Assembly: GCA_013397455.1 (NCBI GenBank)
Contig: VYZB01000524.1
Span: 310,001 to 374,000 of the forward strand
Length of the DNA stretch: 64,000 nt
Direction: 5' to 3'
Origin: Crotophaga sulcirostris
Lineage: Eukaryota > Chordata > Aves > Cuculiformes > Crotophagidae
Shown here: positions 56,905-64,000 of the stretch, one piece after another
Numbering within the stretch: position 1 is the stretch's first letter
How the letters are laid out: each line of letters opens with the position of its first letter
Translations under genes and position numbers: made by a program
Notes under the pieces: generated by a model
Databases searched by the model: none
What the model was told of the DNA's origin: nothing
What the model saw: only the letters and a program-made list of their open reading frames with translations

Positions 56905-57600
56905 GTCTTGTTCCACAAAGCCAAGTGCAAGGTCCTGCATCTGGGTTGGCACAATCCCAGGCACAGTTCCAGGTTGGGCGGGGAATGGATTGGGAGCAGC
57001 CCTGGGGAGAAGGACTTGGGGTGCTGGGAGATGAGAAGCTCAATTTGAGCTGGCAATGAGTGCTGGCAACCCAGAAACCAACCGAGTCCTGGGCTGCACC
57101 CAAAGCAGTAGGAGCAGCAGGGCCAAGGAGGGGATTCTGTCTCTTTGCTCTGCTCTGGGGAGACCCCACCTGGAGCCCTGCATTCAGTTCTGGAGTCCTC
57201 AGCACAGGAAGGACATGGAGCTGTTGGAGACAGTCCAGAGGAAGCCACGGAGATGGTAGGAGGGCTGGAGCACCTCCTGTACGAGGACAGGCTGAGAGAG
57301 TTGGGGTTGTTCAGCCTGGAGAAGAGAAGGCTGTGGGGAGACCTTAGAGCAGCCTCCAGTGCTGAAAGGGGCTCCAGGAAAGCTGGGGAGGGGCTCTTGG
57401 TCAGGGAGTGCAGAAATAGGAGGAGGGGGAACAGTTTTCAGGTGCAAGAGGGGAGACTGAGGTGAGATCTTGGGGAGAAATGTTTTCCTGTGAGGCTGGG
57501 GAGTCACTGGCCCAGGTTGCCCAGTCTACCCCATCCCTGGAGGTGGTCAAGGCTACCTTGGATGGGGCTGGGAGTACCCTGATCCAGTGGGAGGTGTCTT
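56905..57600 (+). mobile_element. CR1, ~700 bp sense copy, tail missing
   Basis: Sense ORF2 from 'ccaagtgcaaggtcctgc' (the post-catalytic region) through 'gaagctcaatttgagctgg', 'gaaggacatggagctgttgg' and 'acaggctgagagagttgggg' into the 3' UTR. It ends at 'cagtgggaggtgtc', before the tail. Frames are broken by small indels. Confidence 0.93.
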
Positions 57601-58029
57601 TCACCAAACTCCCCAGCCATGTCCTGCTTGCTACCCAAACCACCATGCCCTGGCCAGCCTTCCCATGGGCTCCTCCTGTGTCACACCTGTGCACACAGTG
57701 ACCCCCTATGTGGGTGAGCGGGGCTGGGGGGAATGATACCTTTGTGGTGAGGGAACTGGCAGGGGAGTAGAAGTGATGTCTTAAGGAGAGGCTGAGGAAG
57801 GCAAGGCTCCATCACATAATAGCTCTGTCTACCCAGTAGCCATCACTGCACGCCAGGTCAGGGTGTGGCCATTGGTTCCCACAGGGTGCTACTGAGCTGC
57901 CTGGGTGTCCAGTCCCTCCTGCTTGGGCAGTCACCCCCAGTGATCCGGTAGCATTCTCCCGATCCTCATCCGAACCCAGCCTGCCTCTCCTTCCCTTTTC
58001 TCAGAGAGGGAGCAAGGCTCTCTCCAGTG
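57601..58029. other. No gene seen
   Basis: Nothing recognised. Confidence 0.4.
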
Positions 58030-59512
58030 TCACAGAATTCCAGAATAGTTGGGGTTCAAAAGGACCTCTGTAGATCATTCAGTCCACCCCCCTGCTAAAG
58101 CTGGGTCACTACAGCAGCTGCACAGAAACATGTCCAGGTGGGGTTTGAATATCTCTAGAGAAGGAGACTCCACAGGTGGAACTTCCTGTGTTCCAATTTG
58201 TGCCCATTGCCCCTTGTCGTGTCACTGGGCACTGTTGGGAAGAGTCTGGCCCCATCCCCTTGACACCTGCTCCTTAGATATTCATAAACATTAAGAAGGT
58301 CACTTTTCAGCCTTCCCCAGGCTAAACAGACTGAGCTCACCCAGCCTCTCCTCATAACAGAGATGCTCCAGTCCCCTCATCATCTCCATGGTCTTCATTG
58401 AATCCTCGCCAGTAATTCCTTGTCTTTCTTGAACTGGGGAGCCCGGAACTGGACACAAGGGTCCAGATGGGGCCTCACTAGAGCAGAGTAGAGGGGGAGG
58501 AGAACCTCCCTCAACCTGCTAACCACACTCTTCTTAATGCACCCCAGGATACCCTTGGCTGCCTTGGCCACGAGGGCACATTGCTGGCTCATGGTTCACT
58601 TGTTGTCTAACAGGATTCCCAGGTCCTTCTCTACAGAGCTGCTTTCCAGCAGGTCAGCCCCTCTCCTGTACTGTGCAGGAAATTGTTTCTCCCAAGCTGC
58701 AGAACCCTACACTTGCCTTTGTTGAACTTCATTAGGTTCCTCTCCATCCAACTTTCCAATCTGTCAAAGTCTTGCTGAATGGCAGTACAATCATCTGGTG
58801 GATCAACCACTCCTCCCAGTTTTATGTTATCAGCAAACTTGCGGAGGGTGCACTCTGTCCCCTCATCCAGGTCATTGATGAATATGTTGAATAAGACTGG
58901 GCCAACTACCAACCCCTGGGGAATGCCAAAGGCCACAGGCTTCCAACCAGACTCTGTACCACCAATGACAACCCTTTAAGCTCTGAGTCAGTCCTCAATC
59001 CATCTCAATGTCCAGTCATCTAACCTGCCCTTCCTAAGCTTCTCTATGAGGATGTCGTGGGAGATGGTGTCAAAAACCTTTCTAAAGTTGAGGTAGACAA
59101 CACTCATCACTCTCTCCTCATCTACCCAGCCAGTTATGCCATCATAGAAGGCTATTGGACTGGTCAAGCATGATTTCCTGTTGGTGAATCCATGCTGACC
59201 ACTCCTGATAACCTTCCTTTCTTCCAGATGCTTGGAGATGGCATCCAGGAAGAGCTGTTCCATCACCTTTTTGGGGATGGAGGTGAGGCTGACTGGCCTG
59301 TAGTTTCCCAGGTCCTCCTGGGAAAATTTGAAGACTGGAGTGATATTGGCTTTGCTCTAGGCCAAAGCCCCTCTTCTGTTCTCCATGATCTTTCAAAGAT
59401 GAGAAAGTGGTTTAGCAATGACATCTGTCAGCTCCCTCGGCACTCGTGGGTGCAGCCCATTGGGGTCTATGGGTTGCTACTGCATCTAGCCCCAAGCTGG
59501 TCTCAGCAGTGA
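58030..59512 (-). mobile_element. Long decayed CR1 with RT domain
   Basis: Antisense CR1 of about 1.5 kb, the longest here. From the 3' side it has a degenerate tail (cacagaattccagaatag), 3' UTR and ORF2 C-terminus (minus 58592-58395). The RT core follows (58936-58631), with a PQG block and the catalytic motif as FADN at about 58837-58826, the second Asp being changed. The earlier RT block (59266-58988) reads GQHGFTNRKSCLTS and the FDTISHDIL region. The pre-RT region runs to about 59512. The frame is split by indels, and its 3' UTR is of an older subtype than the ATTCTATG copies. Confidence 0.92.
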
Positions 59513-60743
59513 CCGCTTGGACTTGCCACCATTTGGAAGCACAGTGTATACAGCACATCTTCCAAACACATGGTTCCAGGCAGCCAGCTATCCTCAGGAT
59601 ATGTTCCAGGTCCTGAGGGGGCTTGAGGAGTTGCCTTTCCTGGCTTGTGTGGTGTTCAGACAGGAAGTGAGCCTTCATTGCATTTCCTGCAGACTCTAGC
59701 TGAGAAAAGATCTTCTTTGACCGATTTTGGGACAAAGTACAAAGCTTTTCCTCCAGGGATGCATCTAGAGTTTTGAAGGCATTTGTTGAGTAGCAGTGGG
59801 CACCAGACACATGATGATGGATTTGAGAAAGGGTGTCCTTGTGGGAATGTCTCTGAGGGAAGATGGGAAGAGGTCCCTCCTGGTGCCTGGGTCTGCCACC
59901 CTTCACTCTTTGACTGAAGACCAACCTGGAGACACGTCACCTGAGTGAAACTGTCTGCACGTGCACGTGGTCTGCTCAGCTCAAGAGGGTGCTTCAACAT
60001 CGCCTGCCTCTCTCAGCATTTGACTCAGGCAGCCTCAACTGGCTTTCCAAGATCTTCACAGTGACAGAAGTCGTGATGCTTTTTGGGTGCTAAAAAGCAC
60101 TGAGTCCCAATCCAAAGGGGACCTATAGGCAGCTGCCCACATCCTGTGACAGTTTTCAGCTTTTGTGAGGACAAAATATTTTTCAATGATACATCATATT
60201 ATCTCCTGATGGAGGTGAAGGTCTTCAGCTTCAAAATCCCTCACTTGAAGCACCAAGAAGGTTGTCCTTCATCCCCCCCAGAGCCCAGGCATGGTAAGTT
60301 CAAGTGGTTTTTGGTCAGAGGCAAAGAATACCCCTTCAAGACACAGGAGAGTCTTTGGGCATGCTCAGGGAATCAAGAGGGTGGGTGGAAAGGGAAGGCA
60401 ACCAGCTTCCTGAAGGCTTTAGGGATGCCCTAGAAGAGCAGCAAGGAGGAAAGCCAGCCTGGAAGACCGGCCTGCAGCCTGCCTTCCTCCTCCCTCTGCT
60501 GAGTCCCCAGCAGGTGACATAAACCAAGCAGGTGTGTTTGCAGTGACATTTTGGAAGATGCTTCCCAAAGATGAGTCAGGCTGTGCCTGCTGTGGAAAAA
60601 CAGTGATGCAGAATCTTGTGGGACAGTCTTAGTGGCTGTGGAGGAGGCAGACTCACCTGAGTCAACTTCATTAGGCTGGTCCTTGGAAACTGCTACCACT
60701 GAGCCCCACATGGACAGCCTGAACACCCTTCCCTTTCCTCCAC
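59513..60743. other. No supported gene; 170-codon minus frame overlaps CR1 edge
   Basis: The minus frame 59924-59412 is uninterrupted but runs into CR1 antisense at its C-terminal end and matches nothing I know. It might include older repeat sequence. No other feature. Confidence 0.35.
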
Positions 60744-61205
60744 AGTATCACAGTATCACAGCATTACAAGGTTGGAAAGGACCTCTGAGATCATCGAGTC
60801 CAACCTATAACCCAACACTAACACAAACCCATCATCTAAACCATGGCACTGAGTGCCTCATCCAATCTCCTCTTATACACCTCCAGGGATGTTGACTCTA
60901 CCACCTCCCCGGACAGCGCATTCGAATGGCCAATCACCCTTTCAGTGAAGAACTTTTCCTAATATCAATCCTAAACTTTCCCTAACAAAGCTTGAGTCCA
61001 TGCCCTTTAGTTCTGTCACTGGTCACCTGAGAGAAGAGACCAACCCCTGCCTGACTACAACCTCCTTTTAGGTAGTTGTAGACAGCTATAAGGTCTCCCC
61101 TGAGCCTCCTCTTCTCCAGGCTAAACAGCCCCAGCTCCCTCAATCGCTCCTCACAGGGCTTGTGCTCCAAACCCTTCACCATCTTCGTTGTTCTCCTTCG
61201 TTGCC
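60744..61205 (-). mobile_element. CR1, ATACTGTG-tail type, antisense
   Basis: Tail (cagtatcacagtatcacag), 3' UTR and ORF2 C-terminus, ending at 'cttcaccatcttcgttg'. The minus strand shows [18 protein letters not shown] in frame. Confidence 0.95.
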
Positions 61206-63413
61206 CCCACAAAGGCTCTCTTGCAGCAGCGAGAGCTGCAGTGCCCTTTCACTGAGGTGCCCTCCCAGAGGTGTCTCATGTCCCTCTGCTCGCAGCGTTC
61301 CCACCCCATCGTTGCCCTGTTGCTAAGGTGCTCAGCCTAGCAGCGCCTGCTGCTGACACGAGATCCTGGATACTGCCTATCAGATTTCCCGCAAGCAGCA
61401 GAGAGCAATGAAAACAGAGATCACAGAGATGAGGAGAGAAGCCTAACCTGCTAATTACAGTGGGAAAGCAAGATTCAGCACCTGCTGACAGTTAGGTCCT
61501 TCTGCCAGGGGCTATGAGGCAAAACAGGTTTGGGTGGTGGTGAGACAGGGCAGCAAAACAGGATTCAGTAGGGCCAGGAGTGGTGGGGAGACAGTTAGTC
61601 TTGCAACAAAAGAGACAGGCAAACCGGTGGGGTTATAAGCTGGATGAGTGCATCCATGATGCATTCGTGATCCTGCTGGTCCAGGTCTATCCCCTTCGTC
61701 TGGATTGAGTTTGTGGAGAGGCAAGTTTTCTTGATCATCACCGTCCTGCCGTCTCTGTGCTCATCTCTGTGCAAATCACAATGTTTGCTTCCTCCCGCCG
61801 TTCTGCCAGGGTGATTTGTGTCAGCAGGGTCTCTGGCCAAGGTTATTGCAGCAGCCTATTTTTGGGACTGCCCTTGAGAGCTGCAAGCCAGGAAGGTGGA
61901 GCCCAGCTGTTGTGGTGGCCGTGCCCCGGAGAGGCGCTCACACCTGCCGTCCCTGCCGACTGCTCTCCAGTGCCTGGCTAATTGCATCAGGGCCCTTAAA
62001 TAATACAGGGTTGTGTGCTGAGGAGGCTGCCTGCTGGCTTTCATGGTGCTCCAAAGGGACAGAGTGGCTCAGCTGAGGGTCGCTTCAGGAGGTGGGAATG
62101 TCTCTGTTTGGGTCCTGGGGTTTTGGCTCCAACGGTGCTGCTCTTGGCTGCTGGATGTTTGCTGCCTCCCTGGGGTATTTATTTGGCTCTGAGAATCAGC
62201 AGAGGGTTCGCAGGTGCTCACTCCGTTGAGGACATTTGATGTACAGACAGGGATTTAATGGACAGATCTGCACCCAAAAGTACACCTATCCCCTACTGAA
62301 CATAGAGCTTAATTTATCTCATCCTACAACACCAGATAACATCCCGTTGAGTGTTTTCTGCCCCTAAAGCTGCCCCACTCACCTGGACATGGTAGGGACC
62401 CATGTGAATAGCTAATTCCTGGGCCTTGCTTGCTCTTCACATTCTTTTGACCTGCAACATCATAAAACTAAGGCAGGCACCTAAGCAAAAGCACAATGAG
62501 CACCCTGCATCTTTGCCTTCCAGACCTGTCCATGCAGTGAAAATCTTCCTGGAGCAAGTGTCACCCTACAGGACCCAGGCTGATGGTGACACATGGACTT
62601 CTACTTCTTCCTATGTTGTGTTACACCCTTAGCAGGGTCTGCTCAAGCCTCATGGACTGAAATCTGCCAGAAGGCTTTTGTCTTGCTTGAGAATGGCTTA
62701 TTGCCAACCCAAAAGCCCATTTGCCTAGGTCCTTGTCTCCACCAGCAGCTGATACCTAGGGGAGGATATAAGAAGAATATAAACAGCGTGCACTTCCCCA
62801 GCATTTGCCTGGTCTCCAGCTGCTTTTCCTGACCAGGTGCAGTCTGCAGAGTCTGCCCTTTCCAGTGGATTTCTCTTCCATGGTCTCCCATCAATATTAG
62901 TGCTGTGATACCCTTTCTCGAGGAGTTCCACAGCACCTCAACACACGGCATGAAAAATTGCTTCTTTCCATCTGTTTTGTCTTCCTGACTCTGCTTCATG
63001 CTCCTGCTCCTCAGCTGAGAGTCAGAATGAGCAACCCCTGCTCACCTGCCCTGTGCTGCTCACATTTTTCTGGATCTCCCAGCTACCCCTCAGGTGTCTC
63101 TTTCTGCTTGGACTGTTCATGGGAAGTAGCTGCAGTTCCATTGTATGGTGAGAAATGCTGTGGCCTGCAGAGTCACTTAGTGTTGCAATACCCTCTAAAA
63201 GTTGCTGGATTTATCTCTCCAGCATGCTTGCCAAGCTAAAAAATCCTGTTACCCCTATTCTAGTGAGGTTCAGCGAGACCAGGTATCAAACACTACCCTG
63301 GTGCAAAACAAGTGGCCGAAATGCAGGGACTGATCCTACACTTCTTGTTCCCATCTCAAATGTGCTTTGCTGAGCTCACCCAACCAGATGACCAAAACCT
63401 CTCTTGTCATTAC
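61206..63413. other. No supported gene
   Basis: Around 61290-61490 there is a mixed AT/GC block with a TAAT site and E-box (ctaattacag, cacctgctgac) that could be regulatory. The remainder shows short frames only. Confidence 0.32.
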
Positions 63414-63778
63414 ATAGAATCATGGACCTCAAAGCCCATCCAGCTTCACCCCCCTGCCATGGGCAGGGACACCTCCCACTGCATCAGGGGGCTCAAAGCC
63501 CCATCCAACCTTGAACACCTCCAGGGATGGGACAGCCACCACTGCTCTGGGCAACCTGGGCCAGGGCCTCCCCACCCTCACAGCAAAACATTTCTCCCTA
63601 AGATCTCATCTCAATCTCCCCTCTTTCAGTTGAAAATCATTCCCCTTCATCCTGTCCCTGCACTCCCTGATCAAGAGCCCCTCCCCAGCTTTCCTGGAGC
63701 CCCTTTCCATATTGGAGGCTGCTCTAAGGTCTCCCAGGAGCCTTCTCTTCTCCAGGCTGAACAACTCCAGCTCTCTTG
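63414..63778 (-). mobile_element. CR1 antisense fragment
   Basis: Tail (catagaatcatgg) with a small deletion, the 3' UTR, and ORF2 C-terminus to 'caactccagctctc'. Confidence 0.93.
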
Positions 63779-64000
63779 TTGCATTACAGCAACTGACCAA
63801 CCAATGCTGCAACTTGAACGGTGACAGTGAGTATCGCCTGCCATCTGGCTCAGATGCCTCCAAAACCTAGCTTTAGAGAAGTCACATTCCACAAACAAAG
63901 GGAAGGAGGGGAGGGAGGGGACCAGCCAAGCCAGTGGAACTGTTTGTGCAGCCATAATTATGCAATAAATCCAGGCAAGAGCACCTGGAAAACAGCACTT

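Noticed and set aside
59412..59924. 170-codon minus frame
   Set aside because: It ends inside CR1 antisense, has no known domain and is within chance length.

Overview
The window looks like a stretch of bird nuclear DNA. It is dominated by fragments of CR1 retrotransposons, the main avian LINE. I count about 33 fragments covering roughly 14-15 kb, or nearly a quarter of the window. That density is high for a bird. Woodpeckers and relatives, and perhaps hoopoe/hornbill-type lineages, are known for CR1 expansion, so such a lineage is a reasonable guess but is not proven here. I found no convincing single-copy protein-coding gene, no rRNA, no tRNA and no CRISPR. The long open frames in GC-rich parts (5.7-7 kb, 45-50 kb) are open in several frames on both strands and look accidental.

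Layout. From 0 to 11 kb there are scattered CR1 tails, a large antisense CR1 (8.3-9.0 kb) and a CpG-rich block (6.17-6.56 kb) that could be a promoter. From 11 to 17.4 kb there is an antisense CR1 with an ATACTGTG-type tail and two much older, decayed sense CR1 copies that still show reverse-transcriptase text. From 19 to 33.7 kb CR1 copies of several ages occur, including the longest well-kept reverse-transcriptase frame (26.4-27.4 kb), a CR1 nested inside another with a clear 5-bp target duplication (28.9-29.5 kb) and an endonuclease-domain fossil (31.7-32.7 kb). From 34.9 to 43 kb there are more CR1 tails and two long antisense copies. From 44 to 50.4 kb the DNA is GC-rich and mostly free of CR1, with a 13-unit minisatellite, a 29-A tract in a 64-base purine run, a G-quadruplex motif and probable conserved regulatory DNA. 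From 50.4 to 64 kb CR1 returns, including a decayed copy whose RT motif reads FADN (58.0-59.5 kb).

The most interesting item is a pair of inverted, about 95 percent identical hybrid elements (43.6-44.2 kb and 52.8-53.5 kb). Each carries a non-CR1 module of about 415 bases fused to the 3' end of a CR1. The module holds a 107-codon frame. By my hand alignment the two copies differ at 13 positions in this frame, 10 of them silent, which is the mark of protein-level selection. The frame's stop codon sits exactly at the CR1 junction and a good splice acceptor lies just upstream. The shared block ends at the CR1 3' terminus, which suggests the module was carried by CR1 retrotransposition, either as a captured exon or as the cargo of an undescribed CR1-derived family. 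I do not recognise the protein.

Several AT/GC-mixed islands with homeodomain, SOX, TCF, MAF or FOX-like motifs could be conserved enhancers of a nearby developmental gene. This rests on motif appearance only.
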